Source of the DNA: Salminus brasiliensis | Taxonomy: Eukaryota; Chordata; Actinopteri; Characiformes; Bryconidae | DNA: 64,000 bases | Direction of reading: 5' to 3' | Assembly (NCBI RefSeq): GCF_030463535.1 | Contig: NC_132901.1 | Span: 4,720,640-4,784,639, forward strand | In this document: positions 9,890 through 22,600 of the stretch, one piece after another | Layout: every line of letters starts with the position of its first letter | Numbering within the stretch: the stretch's first letter is position 1 | Notes under the pieces: generated by a model | Told to the model about the DNA's origin: nothing | The model's database searches: none | Seen by the model: the letters and a program-made list of their open reading frames with translations, nothing else | Program-made: the position numbers and the translations under genes

Positions 9890-12410
9890 ATTTAGCCTCA
9901 CATTTAACCATTTAGCCTCACATTTAACCATTTAGACTAACATTTAACCATTTAGCCTCGCATTTAACCATTTAGTCTCACATTTAACCATTAAGACTCA
10001 CATTTAGCCATTTAGCCTCACATTTAACCATTTAGCCTCGCATTTTACCATTAAGACTCACATTTAACCATTTAGCCTCACATTTAGCCATTTAGTCTCA
10101 CATTTAACCATTTAGTCTCACATTTAGCCTCACATTTAACCATTTAACCTCACATTTAGCCTCACATTTAACCATTTAGCCTCACATTTAGACTCACATT
10201 TAACCATTTAGCCTCGCATTTAACCATTTAGTCTCACATTTAACCATTAAGACTCACATTTAGCCATTTAGCCTCACATTTAACCATTTAGCCTCGCATT
10301 TTACCATTAAGACTCACATTTAACCATTTAGCCTCACATTTAGCCATTTAGTCTCACATTTAACCATTTAGTCTCACATTTAGCCTCACATTTAACCATT
10401 TAACCTCACATTTAGCCTCACATTTAACCATTTAGCCTCACATTTAGACTCACATTTAACCATTTAGCCTCGCATTTAACCATTTATCCTCGCATTTAAC
10501 CATTAAGACTCACATTTAACCATTTAGTCTCACATTTAGCCATTTAGCCTCACATTTAACCATTTAGTCTCACATTTAACCATTTAGTCTCACATTTAGC
10601 CTCACATTTAACCATTTAGCCTCACATTTAGCCTCACATTTAACCATTTAGCCTCACATTTAGACTCACATTTAACCATTTAGCCTCGCATTTAACCATT
10701 TAGCCTCGCATTTAACCATTAAGACTCACATTTAACCATTTAGTCTCACATTTAGCCATTTAGTCTCACATTTAACCATTTAGTCTCACATTTAGCCATT
10801 TAGTCTCACATTTAACCATTTAGCCTCACATTTAGCCATTTAGCCTCACATTTAGCCATTTAGTCTCACATTTAACCATTTAGTCTCACATTTAGCCTCA
10901 CATTTAACCATTTAGCCTCACATTTAACCATTTAGCCTCACATTTAACCATTTAGTCTCACATTTAGCCATCTAGCCTGACATTTAACCATTTAGACTCA
11001 CATTTAGCCTCGCATTTAACCATTTAGCCTCACATTTAGACTCACATTTAACCATTTAGCCTCGCATTTAACCATTTAGCCTCGCATTTAACCATTAAGA
11101 CTCACATTTAGCCTCACATTTAACCATTAAGACTCACATTTAGCCTCACATTTAACCATTTAGCCTCACATTTAGCCAATAAGCCTCACATTTAACCATT
11201 TAGCCTCACATTTAGCCATTTAGTCTCACATTTAACCATTTAGTCTCACATTTAGCCTCACATTTAACCATTTAGCCTCACATTTAACCATTTAGTCTCA
11301 CATTTAACCATTTAGCCTCACATTTAACCATTTAGCCTCACATTTAGCCATCTAGCCGGACATTTAACCATTTAGACTCACATTTAGCCTCGCATTTAAC
11401 CATTTAGCCTCACATTTAGACTCACATTTAACCATTTAGCCTTGCATTTAACCATTTAGCCTCGCATTTAACCATTAAGACTCACATTTAGCCTCACATT
11501 TAACCATTAAGACTCACATTTAGCCTCACATTTAACCATTTAGCCTCACATTTAGCCAATAAGCCTCACATTTAACCATTTATCCTCACATTTAGCCATT
11601 TAGTCTCACATTTAACCATTTAGTCTCACATTTAGCCTCACATTTAACCATTTAGCCTCACATTTAACCATTTAGTCTCACATTTAACCATTTAGTCTCA
11701 CATTTAGACTCACATTTAACCATTTAGCCTCACATTTAGACTCACATGTAACCATTTAGCCTCGCATTTAACCATTAAGACTCACATTTAGCCATTTAGC
11801 CTCACATTTAACCATTTAGCCTCACATTTAGCCAATAAGCCTCACATTTAGCCATTTAGCCTCGCATTTAGCCATTTAGACTCACATTTAGCCATTTAGA
11901 CCCACATTTAGCCATTTAGACTCACATTTATCCATTTAAGCCCTCATTTAGCCATTTAGACTCACATTTAGCCTCACATTTAACCATTTAGCCTCACATT
12001 TAGCCTCACATTTAACCATTTAGCCTCACATTTAACCATTTATCCTCACATTTAGCCTCACATTTAACCATTTAGCCTCACATTTAACCATTTAGCCTCA
12101 CATTTAGCCTCACATTTAGCCATTTAGCCTCACATGTAACCATTTAGACTCACATTAAGCCTCATGTTAGGCTCACATTTAGCCATTTAGCCTCGCATTT
12201 AACCATTTATACTCACATTTAACCATTTAGACCCACATTTAACCATTTAGCCTCACATTTAGCCTCACATTTAACCATTTAGACCCACATTTAACCATTT
12301 AGACTCACATTTAGCCATCTAGCCTCACATTTAACCATTTAGACTCACATTTAGCCTCGCATTTAACCATTTAGACTCACATTTAGCCTCACATTTAACC
12401 TCTCTCAGAC
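9890..12410 (+). repeat. 2.5-kb minisatellite upstream of lectin 2
   Basis: It is a tandem array of 20-base units (catttaaccatttagcctca and variants with agcc, gtct, gact, cgca) interspersed with a shorter 12-base form (catttagcctca). Rare variants recur at fixed distance: cattttacc at 10041 and 10297 (256 apart) and the tctagcc variant at 10971 and 11351 (380 apart), so a higher-order structure is present. If 9765-9795 is the first untranslated exon, the whole array is intronic. It ends about 50 bases before the lectin 2 start. Confidence 0.95.
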
Positions 12411-12462
12411 TCTCTCTACCTCTTTCAGACTCTCTCTACCTCTGTCTCTGTTCTACAGAGAG

Positions 12463-15432
12463 ATGTCTCTCAGTGTTTATGAGGATGTGAGCTCCTTTGG
12501 GCAGCTGAACAGTGAAGACCTAGAGGACTTAGTGGTGGTTGTCTATGAGAGCACAGACACTGTCACAGGCCATGATCCCGACACAGAGATGGAGTACACC
12601 AGCCTGAAGAAGAAACTCCAGCTCCTCCACTCAGGTTTCAGCAGTAAGTCTTTTTTCCCACTGAAATGTTTAATCGTTCATTTATTAGTTTTTTCTGATT
12701 TAAGGAGAAGCTAAAGTTGCTTAAACTGGTTGTTGGTTTTCTACCCAGTGTCCTCCTCTTCAGTTTATTCATTAGTATCCACTGACCTCCTGACCCAGGA
12801 GGTTCAAACCTATGACCTTATGATTGTATGCGTAACTGCACTACTCCACAGCTGGAAAAGCAAATTCTGTGTCCAAGATAAGAATAAAAGGTCAGTTGAC
12901 TCAGAGCAGAGTGACCTGGGTTTAGGGAGTTTCTCAGGGTCAGAGGTCATTGTCTATGCTAAGATAATGAACCAAAACCAGTACTGGAAACCAGTTTACC
13001 AGAGCAGAGTGTTTAAAGTAATGCTTATACTGGGACATTTTCTGACTGAGTGGCGCAACTGTCTAACTGTCTGACTGCCAAGAAACAAGAAACATCACAT
13101 CTTCCATCATCAGAAATCTCCCAGTCTGGGAAAATCATATGATGGAGGGTGATCTAATGGTGAGAGTTAGCGATGAACAGATTCAGGGGGCCGTGGACAC
13201 TGAGTAAACACACCTTCAGCAGCTACGTCTTATTAAGAGGCAGCACACTCACTGCTGTTACTGAGCTATACTTACATTCTACTGTGGATTGAGGAGAGGT
13301 GAATTATCAGGTACTGTGGTGAATTATGAAGTACTGTCTTTAGTCTGAGGAGCTGAAACTGCAGGCAGCAGATGCTACAGATGAGCTACACTAGAAAATA
13401 AGAGTGCATGTGTTTCTGTGCATTCACCACTAGGTGGAGACACTGCAGGAAGCAGATGCTACAGACTGGCTGCAGTGTTTCTGGGGCTGCTGTGTGTTCT
13501 CTTGCTGGCTGCCATTACACTGCTGTGGATCAACTTCACCAATCTGACTGCAGAGAGAGACCAGTTACACACCAGTTACACCAACCTGACTGCAGAGAGA
13601 GACCAGTTACAGACCAGTTACACCAACCTGACTGCAGAGAGAGACCAGTTACAGGGGGAGAGAGATGAGCTGCAGAAAAGGCTTTCTGAACCGAGTAAGT
13701 GATTATTGATTGTTGATTATTGGGAACTGTAACACATCCTCTTTAGAAAGAGCAGAGCTTATTCACTCACTACAAAATAAAAGCTCCTCATTTAATGTGT
13801 TTTTTAACCAGAGCTGTCAAAACAAGAGTCCACATTAGAAATGTAGTAAATGTTCATCTAGATGTTAAAAGCTACCTCCGCTCTGCCTCTACTGACCATC
13901 ACTGAAAGTAACCTGCAGTTTAGCTTTAATGAGGTTATTCAAATGTAGAGGAACATCTCCCAGCTCCTCAGCAGATCAGCTCATCTGAACGAAGCATCAT
14001 GTTCACTTTTAAGAGGAACAGCAATACACTCTGTGCTTCTCTCAGTGCTCTGCCTCACATTTCAGACATTTCTGCAGGCTGAGAACCAACTAACAAGTTC
14101 ATGGACATATAGGCAGCAACTTTAGCTGGATTAGAAAAGCAGATTCTAGGTAGTTTAGCAGTTTGGTAAAGAGGAGCTACATGCTGCAGACTTTTAGCTG
14201 TGTACTGACGTCTATATATCTGAACTGAGTAACGCATGACTTTCTCTCTGAAAAGTGCTTCACCAGGGATGGAGAAGATTTAGATCCAGTCTTTACTCCA
14301 TCACTACTGAGAAGACAGGCTGGTCTGGGACCAGAATTGAGTGTCAAAGGAGAGGAGGAGACCTGGTGATCATTAACAGCAGAGAGGAACAGGTGAGAGA
14401 GAGTTTTGACCCTCTGGTAAAAGACTCAGGACTATCATAGCCAGCTCAACTACACCTGCTACCAGCTTTTCCACTTCACAGTCACCCGGATGTCTGTGCT
14501 GCACCATTCCAACTACCCATCATTGCACTCTTCCATCAGTTTCTCCCTTCCATCCACATCCAGGGAGGTTAGCCACAGTGCCATGGGCTGTAAATGTCTT
14601 AATGACGTTGTGCACAGTGGACCCAGGAACATAAAGCTCTCTGGAGATCAACTTGTAGCTTTGAGATTGTCCACACACTTCCACCATTCTGCTTCTCACA
14701 TGATCACATGATTGAAGTCCAGTTATTTCTGGCCGTTTTGAAAAGCCTGTACTTGATTCCAGTCCATTTCTGGAGCAGTTTCTGAAAGAAGTGCAGGGGT
14801 GCCAATATTTCTGTCCATGGCTGTACTTTCACAGTGGAGGTTTATGTGCTTCTGTCTGGTGTTTATATCCTTATTAGAAGTGTAATCCTAGTCCCCTAGT
14901 TCGGTCCTGGTCCACAGCCTGTGTTGGAGTCTAGTCTGATTACGGTGTGTGTGCACTCAAAGACCAATTCCTCGAATGTGTAACAAACTTCTGATTCTGA
15001 GACAGAGACTCTTCTCCAGCTGTATCTGTTCACATGCTGTCACACTGTGCTGGATTTCAGGAGTTCCTCAATAAAGAATTTGGCAGCAGTGAAGCTTGGA
15101 TTGGTCTGAGTGACTCAGAAAAAGAGGGGGAATGGAAATGGGTGGATGGCTCAGCACTGACCACCAAGTAAGAGGCCACTGCACTGAACTCTGACCATGA
15201 TGCAGTTCTTCACTGTAGCTCTCTGAAGATCTAGATGTGAAATAGTGAACAGTCTGATTCTGTGTGTTTCAGATTCTGGTGGGGGGAGGAACCCAATGAT
15301 TATGAAGGAAAAGAGGACTGTGGTGTAACCGGATACAAAGGAGCTACACCTGGTGCAGCAGAAACCTGGGCTGATGTTCCCTGTCTACACTCTACAGTCG
15401 GGATCTGTGAGAAACCTTCAGCTGGAGTGTAA
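12463..15432 (+). CDS. lectin 2: CD209/CLEC4-like type II transmembrane C-type lectin, short neck
   Basis: Five coding exons join in frame: 12463-12634, 13434-13694, 14256-14392, 15061-15167, 15273-15432 (278 residues plus stop), with the same phases as lectin 1. The start follows a good acceptor (TTCTACAG) eight bases upstream. The tail begins MSLSVYEDV, where SVYEDV fits the ITIM consensus and also YxxV sorting motifs, and contains VVVYES. A membrane helix (about 69-92) is followed by only three neck units ([12 protein letters not shown] type). The lectin domain (about 147-275) matches lectin 1 closely: [41 protein letters not shown], ending PSAGV. EPN predicts mannose-type specificity, but WAD in place of WND makes this uncertain. 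By family it would be a surface glycan-recognition receptor. Confidence 0.88.
14490..14885 (-). mobile_element. Tc1-like transposase N-terminal relic in lectin 2 intron 3
   Basis: This is the paralogous copy of the relic at 7240-7640, with over 95% visible identity and the same position between lectin-domain exons. It is not an independent insertion; it was copied with the lectin gene. Confidence 0.65.
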
Positions 15433-16339
15433 ATCAGAGTCCAGAGCAGAGGATGGTGTTAAAGTGCTCTGCAAGTCCTCACTGCAGCTTTTGCTTGTAT
15501 CATGTATTTATTCACGAGCTGAGTGTGAGGTGTCCATCTGTACACCTCTGTCATTCTTTAGCGTGCTAAATCTCATATTTCTAAAATGCCAATGTCTACA
15601 GCTCTCCACCAGGGGCGCTACTGGTCCTCAAGTAGCATTACTGCAGTATTAACTGCAGTCTCATAAGCTTCCAGTGTCTGTTTAAGCTACAGCTGATCTA
15701 CCTGCTATTATACTTGCTATAATACAGTGTTTATATTCTGATGATGTCGGTCAGTTATAATAAAGTTTACAGTTTTGCTTAGCTGCTACAACCCTGTGTT
15801 ATGCCATGTTTTGAACACTGTGGTTTGGACTCTGGGGTTTGAATGTCGTGTTTGTACCCCACTAGTAAGAGGAACCCTCTTAAAAAGAACACATTTGAGG
15901 CTTTAATCTAAAGTGTAATTAACGCTATCAAGCCTAGCAGAAGACAGCTGGACAGTGATGATGATGATAATGATGAAGAACCATCACCAAAAACACATCT
16001 CCTATCAGCTCCCAGGATAACACCACACCTGGGGATACACACTGGGCCCCGACCATTCTCTTCCCCAATCCTCTACTCACCCACTACATCATAGGCTCCT
16101 CCTCGGCACCTCCCTTCCCATGTTGTAACACTGGATAGTAAATGAACTAGCACACATATATAAGATGTTCCTACACCTGATAATAAAGGTTGCTGTGGTC
16201 GTTTATGATCCGGTCAGCAACGCTTCCATTGGGACATGGAAGAGGACAAGATGACAAGATCCTACACCTAACAGCTAATTACCTTCCCCTCACCCCCTAG
16301 ACTGCAAACTCTTCACAGGGGTCATCTCCCTTTGTCGGC
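15433..16339. other. lectin 2 3' UTR and spacer
   Basis: A polyadenylation signal AATAAA lies at 15759-15764 in the same context as after lectin 1. From about 16118 to 16232 a short segment beginning TGTTGTAACA and ending GGGACA contains a TATATAAG box and an AATAAA signal, resembling a very short LTR. No coding exon is visible. Confidence 0.45.
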
Positions 16340-17221
16340 TTTCAGTGAATTAAGGCCAGTTACACTGACCTGACACAGATACACTGACCTGACTGCAGAG
16401 AGACCAGTTACAGACCAGATACACTGACCTGACTGCAGAGAGAGACCAGTTACAGACCAGATACACCGACCTGACTGCAGAGAGAGACCAGTTACAGACC
16501 AGTTACACCACCCTGACTAAAGAGAGAGACCAGTTAGACCAGATACACCAATCTGACTGTAGAGAGAGACCAGTTACAGACCAGATACACCAACCTGACT
16601 GTAGAGAGAGACCAGTTACAGCAGCCTGACTGCAGAGAGAAACCAGTTACAGGGGGGAGAGAGATGAGCTGCAGAAGAGGCTTTCTGAACTGAGTAAGTG
16701 ATTATTGATTATGGGGATCTCCTACCTTAATTAGTTGCTTATTCTTCAAGGCTTCTACTTCTTAATTCTTGGGTCGTCTTGCTGCAGTTTGCTCTTTCGA
16801 GGACTGTCCACAGATTTTTTTTTTTTTTTTTTTTTTTGGATGATGTTTAGGTCAGGGGACTGTGAGGGCCATGACAAATCCCTCAGCCTCCACATCTTGA
16901 GCCAGTCCACAGCAACAGATTTTATGGTGTGTTTAGGATCATTTTCCTGCTGTGTTTGTTCTGCTGGCTGACCTTTTTTATACCGTTTTTACTGTGCTGC
17001 CCGCAGAATGTCTGCTCCCGAGCAAGTCCTGAAGCTTGGATTGGACGAACGAACCCACATGATGCAGTTCTTTGCTGTAGCTCTCACTGTAGATCTAGAT
17101 GTGAAACAGTGAACAGTCTGACTCTGTGTGTTTCAGGTTCTGGTGGGAGGGGGGAACCCAATGATTATGAAAATGATGATAGTGTAGTCGGGATCTGTGA
17201 GAAACGCTTTACTGGGTTTTA
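16340..17221 (+). pseudogene. lectin 3: decayed CD209/CLEC4-like copy
   Basis: Three pieces are recognisable in order. First, a neck-repeat block at about 16360-16697 (units of the ctgactgcagagagagacca type, ending gagctgcagaagaggctttc and the same donor) with frame-breaking deletions such as cagttagaccag. Second, a scrap of the second lectin-domain exon near 17013-17045 (GAAGCTTGGATTGG). Third, the last lectin exon at about 17137-17221, where one extra base before GAACCCAATGATTAT shifts the frame after FWW. No tail exon, membrane segment or first lectin-domain exon remains. Tc1 relics lie inside and after it. I call it a pseudogene with no plausible product. Confidence 0.82.
16840..16990 (-). 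mobile_element. Tc1-like transposase relic within lectin 3
   Basis: On the minus strand it reads QQENDPKHTIKSVAVDWLK and then WPSQSPDLN, the C-terminal catalytic blocks of Tc1-type transposases. A poly-T run of 23 bases lies just to the left (16816-16838). It is fragmentary. Confidence 0.7.
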
Positions 17222-17480
17222 AATGAGCTCTTCATTGGGGCCCACATATTTAAATCAGGCGACTGTGACGACCACTCCAGAATCTTCCAGGACTTCTTCT
17301 GGAACTAAGCCTCGGCGAACTGTCAGGTATGCTTGGGATCACTGTCCTGTTGGAAGGTCCACATGCTGTAGGTGGGGTGTTTTTTCCAGCGGATGCTTCA
17401 TTCTTCCTCCTCCAGACACACCACCGATCCACAGTACATAAAAGCTCCAGTTCCGTTTCATCACTCCACAGAACAGAATC
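17222..17480 (-). mobile_element. second Tc1-like transposase relic
   Basis: The minus strand reads WTFQQDSDPKHT, a stop, and then [16 protein letters not shown], the C-terminal part of a different Tc1-family transposase, interrupted by stops. It directly follows the lectin 3 relic. Confidence 0.7.
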
Positions 17481-19651
17481 CCCAAAACGTCTGCGTTTTC
17501 ATCAATATACAACAAACATGCTACGTTTATTACTACTTTCATTTATTAGCCAAAACTGTATCAGCGGCATATAGCTCACAGACTTTTAGCTTTTATAGAA
17601 AGCAGCGATTTCTGCTAAAGGTTTCCCTAAGTACTGACTCTTTGTTGTACCCCTATTATGTATTCAGGCTGACCACAGTCTTCACCTAAGCATGTTGAAA
17701 CCTGATTTTCTTACTGTTAATGTTTCTTTAAATACTAGTGATGTCTTCTGAAGCTAAGAGACTACAGTACTTACTGCTAGAAGAGTCTAACTTCTTCTTA
17801 AACTTTGGAGGGACTCCCAAGTGGTGGAACCACCCAGGCTTGGGCCCTGTGGTTGAGGATTTGAGAGGTGTATTTGCCAGTAATCTGAATAAGGCCAAAT
17901 TCATCCGTCTCTCCAAGATGCATTCACCAACCAAAACCCCTCACGGTACAACCCAAATACCAGTAACGATTGCCGCACACCGAGCATGAAGTGATAAGCA
18001 AGCCTCGCGTGACGCTGGACCTTTTGGCGCTCATTTGGCGGAAGGCAGGCCGACATTAGCACATCACCAACCAACTTCTGAAGCCCCCGAAAATATATCT
18101 TAATAATAATAATAATAATAAATAAATAAAATCCCATAATGACAGTTTTGAAAGTTGATGTTTATTGGACTCAACGGAATACTCCAGTCACAGTAATAAT
18201 GCATAATATCATTCTGCCTCGCGCCTCTATCGCTGGTTTTAGCCGTGGAGTTTCTGACATCATTTAGCCACACATACGGAGGACATCATGACTAAGAGTT
18301 CTGTGCCATTTCAAAGGGAGCAACCAAAAAAATTAAAAGAAAAAAACAAAACAGTATTCTCCCTTACAATTAGCTCTGGCTTTTCATTCTTGGGACAGTC
18401 AGCTGTCACATGTTCTCACTGGTCATAATATACCATACAAGCCACTTTAGACCCTTTCCCACCAGTTTGTTGCCTAGCTGAGCCGACCAAAGTCCTGCTG
18501 GGCTGTATACACCAATGCAGCCAGTGTTCAGTCCTTAACAGAATCGTCCGGAGGGGTTTGAGAGGAAAGGTTCCACTTGTAGAGAAAGTCACAGTCAGAA
18601 CTGTTTGTGGTGGTGGATGAATGGGAACCGGACACTGTGCTCAGGTGATGTCGGGCTAAAATATCCTTAAAAAAAAATGTAATTAATGGTGGAGAAGCAC
18701 ATGCAGGAGGTTGGTTCCCTGGTGGTTTTGGACAGTACATTAAAAAAGGCCTATATATTTGTTTTGTAGACAGTGTGACCCCAGCTTCCCATCATCACCA
18801 TCACAGTACAGAAATCTGAGTGGGTTTGTCTCTCTAACATGAACCGTTTCACACCCAAGGACTCGATGGTTTACTTCTCAATGTTTTATTTGAGCAGAAA
18901 TCTGGAAAACAATGCTGCCACAGCCCACATTCTCATTGCACCCACAAAGATGATCCCCCACTAAGAAACCCTCTGGGCCGAGTTTGAGCTCACCGCTCAG
19001 TACGCTGGTCTAACAGCACTGGCTTCCAGCAGGTCAGTGTAACGTTGGCATCAGAAACTCCGTGACCCGACACACAAGCCCTGCACATGGAGCCCAACTG
19101 CAGCTTTGGCCGGCCTCACTCTCTTCTTATAATACACCACTGTGTGTAAGCAACTCCCCACCAATCTGCACTACCGAACACTCAGGTCAACCCATTGTAC
19201 TGTTCTGCTGAATCGGCCGATCTTCGCCCTCTGCCCCTTCAACCTGCACCCGTTTATGGCGTTCTCCCTCACTGAGTAAAACGGCGGGCATCGAAAGCCT
19301 TGCGTTCCTCTTGTCTGATTGCAGTCGTGTTTTTTTTTTGTTTTTTTTTTTGGGGGGGGGGGGGTCAATGTTATAATATTCATATCCTATCCTTGATATT
19401 ATTGTCACATCGACGCACAATATTTGTTTCTTAAGGCATCAGCACAGACAAAGCTATGCAATAAAATAACAAACCCGTAGAAAAAAGGAAAAACCAAACA
19501 AACAAAAAAAATGTACTATGTACATCAAGTCTGATCAAGTGCTACTCCACTAGTGGTCCACAGGGCAAGGTAGGGGAGGGGGTAATAGGTATAGGTGTGT
19601 GAGTGTGTTTGGGTTTGTGTATAAATGCATGTGTGTATGAGTGTGGGTGCG
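17481..19651 (-). other. spacer and probable uba6 3' UTR
   Basis: On the minus strand, downstream of the uba6 stop at 19652, AATAAA signals occur at 18885-18890 and 18161-18166 (TTTATT on +), so the transcript probably ends at one of these. A stretch with homopolymer T and G runs lies at 19327-19365. An open frame on + at 17738-17989 starts MMSSEAKRLQYLLLEESNFF; I cannot assign it and it is more likely repeat-derived. Confidence 0.4.
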
Positions 19652-22600
19652 TCAGGCTCTCTCGCCACTCTCTGTCTCCCGGCTGAAGTGGTAGCGCACT
19701 GGGGGGCCGGGCAGATCCTCGTCCCCGTCGGCTTCCGGGGCAAAAGACACGGTGAGGTCAACGTACTTCCTGTCTGCCGAGGGCTTGATCAGCTTCTGCA
19801 TGCTAGAGAAAGAGAGAGAGAGAGATAGACTCAATGAAAAAGTTCATTTCAAAGCTTAATAGCTGTGGAAAAGGCTCTTTGTCACCCCCTACAGGAACTG
19901 TGTGTGAGCTACACATGAGGGAGATGCTCCTCCCTCTTGATACAGCATGGCTAGGTGCGACTCACCAGCTCCCCCTAGGAGTGATGTGGGGAGAAAGCAC
20001 CATCAACCCACTGTAAATTGTGCTCTCTCTGACTCCGGCTGCTGATGGCAAGCAGCATGATCCGGGATTCAAACCAGCGACCCCCAAATCATAGTGGCAG
20101 CACCTCGGACCACTCGGTGCCCCGCATTCTTAGCTGAGGGTTGACCCTAAACGGTGACCATTCAGTGCTGAATGCAGTCGCATGTTTAAACGCAGTGATA
20201 GCTTACGTCAGTTTGAGTCTCTTGCTGTGTCCGGGCATGACAGGAACGTAGAGCATCTTCACTCCATGAACAACCATCGTGGGTTCAATCCCATACTTTT
20301 CCTGACGACAAGACATATGAATGTTAACAAATCACCAAGGCAACGATCTACTGCTAATGGCACGGTAGCGATGCTGAGAGAGGCTGGCACAGTAGCGCTG
20401 TTAACGCCACGGCAGTGATTGTAGTGCAACTAGTGCCGTAGTAGTCTGTCGTGGCTTACCCTGACAGCATTCATGAAGTCAGACAGAGTGAAGTCCTCAT
20501 GGCCAACGATTGTCCAGCGATCCCAGATGGAGAAGGAGAGGTCATCTCTGAGAAAGAGAGAGAGGAAGAGTCGGACATGTGTGTTCTAGACACCCAATGA
20601 CCTTAAAATGTGTGTTGTGGCTGCAGTATATAGACAATATACTATCATAAGGCAACTGCAGTATATACCATAAGTCATAGAGTATCAGGTGCACGTGCAC
20701 CTGCGCATATTTTTGCTACCTGATCTGAGTCCTCTTGACCTGTGCAGTCTCTGTTAGGACCACCACAGGAATGGCCAGGTTGAAGAAGCAGTTTTTAAAT
20801 GACTCGAAGCCAAATCCTGCAGCAACCTTGATCAACTCCAGCGCCACCTGCGTTCATTCCAACAGAAATAGGTCAACAGCTTGTTTATAAACACTGAAGC
20901 TCTTACTAAAGCCTGAGTAGACTGATAAATCACTGTGCTAATCAGTTATTGATCTCAGCGTTACTGAGCTCTACTAAAGCCTGAGTAGACTGATACATCA
21001 CTGTGCTGATCAGTTATTGATCTCAGCGTTACGGAGCTCTACTAAAGCCTGAGTAGACTGATAAATCACTGTGCTGATCAGTTATTTATTCCAATGTTAC
21101 TGAGCTCTACTAAAGCCTGAGTAGACTGATAAATCACTGCGCTGATCAGTTATTTATCTCAGTGTTACTGAGCTCTACTAAAGCCTGAGTAGACTGATAA
21201 ATCACTGTGCTGATCAGTTATTTATCTCAGTGTTACTGAGCTCTACTAAAGTCTGAGTAGACTGATAAATCACTGTGCTGATCAGTTATTAATCTCAGTG
21301 TTACTGAACTCTACTAAAGCTTGAGTAGACTGATAAATCACTGTGCTGATCAGTTATTAATCTTAGTGTTACTGAACTCTACTAAAGTCTGAGTAGACTG
21401 ATACATCACTGTGCTGATCAGTTATTGATCTCAGCGTTACGGAGCTCTACTAAAGCCTGAGTAGACTGATAAATCACTGTGCTGATCAGTTATTTATCTC
21501 AGTGTTACTGAGCTCTACTAAAGTCTGAGTAGACTGATAAATCACTGTGCTGATCAGTTATTTATCTCAGTGTTACTGAGCTCTACTAAAGTCTGAGTAG
21601 ACTGATAAATCACTGTGCTGATCAGTTATTTATTCCAATGTTACTGAGCTCTACTAAAGCCTGAGTAGACTGATAAATCACTGTGCTGATCAGTTATTTA
21701 TCTCAGTGTTACTGAGCTCTACTAAAGCCTGAGTAGACTGATAAATCACTGTGCTGATCAGTTATTTATCTCAGTGTTACTGAGCTCTACTAAAGTCTGA
21801 GTAGACTGATAAATCACTGTGCTGATCAGTTATTTATCTCAGTGTTACTGAACTCTACTAAAGCCTGAGTAGACTGATAAATCACTGTGCTGATCAGTTA
21901 TTTATCTCAGCGTTACTGAACTCTACTAAAGCCTGAGTAGACTGATAAATCACTGTGCTGATCAGTTATTTATCTCAGTGTTCCTGAGCTCTACTAAAGC
22001 CTGAGTAGACTGATAAATTACTGTGCTGATCAGGTATTTATCTCAGTGTTACCGCGCTCTACTAAAGCCTGAGTAGACTGATAAATCACTGTGCTGATCA
22101 GTCTTATTCATATGTACAGTACAAATGCAGTGCATTACAGGACGCAAGGTAGAATCTGTATTTGCAGTCCAACTTTTTACACAAATTCTCACCAGGCCAG
22201 CAACAGCAGCAGTTGCCGTAGCAATGGCAGGGATGATTTTTCCTGCGATGCGTTTGGTCTGGAGGCGGTCAGCGGCCTCGATGGAGTACATCCTTGCCCG
22301 CAGCCCGGATGCCGACTCTACAAAGTCCATGTGGCCGTTGGAGTCGTCATCCTTTTCAAAGATCAGCGGTGTCATGCGCAAGCTCTCTGCAGAGATTAGA
22401 GGCAACGTGTTTGATGAAAACCGAACACTGCATTCCCTTAGTAGAACTGTATCCAACCTTGGGACCAGGATCACTTGCTATTAAGCACCTGTGAGGTCTC
22501 GACTGTACCAGCAAATTCTTCAAGAGAACATCAGGTTATCTGTCAGCGACTCTAAGCAAATCAGCCAATGTAACATTTTGGAATGGACAAGTCTAAGCTC

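Noticed and set aside
9890-12410. Regularly repeated units suggestive of a CRISPR array
   Set aside because: Units are directly adjacent with no unique spacers, and the setting is vertebrate; it is a minisatellite.
12730-13074. 114-codon plus frame in lectin 2 intron 1
   Set aside because: No domain, no need for an extra exon (phases join without it), and the end overlaps a SINE-like tggcgcaactgtctaa word.
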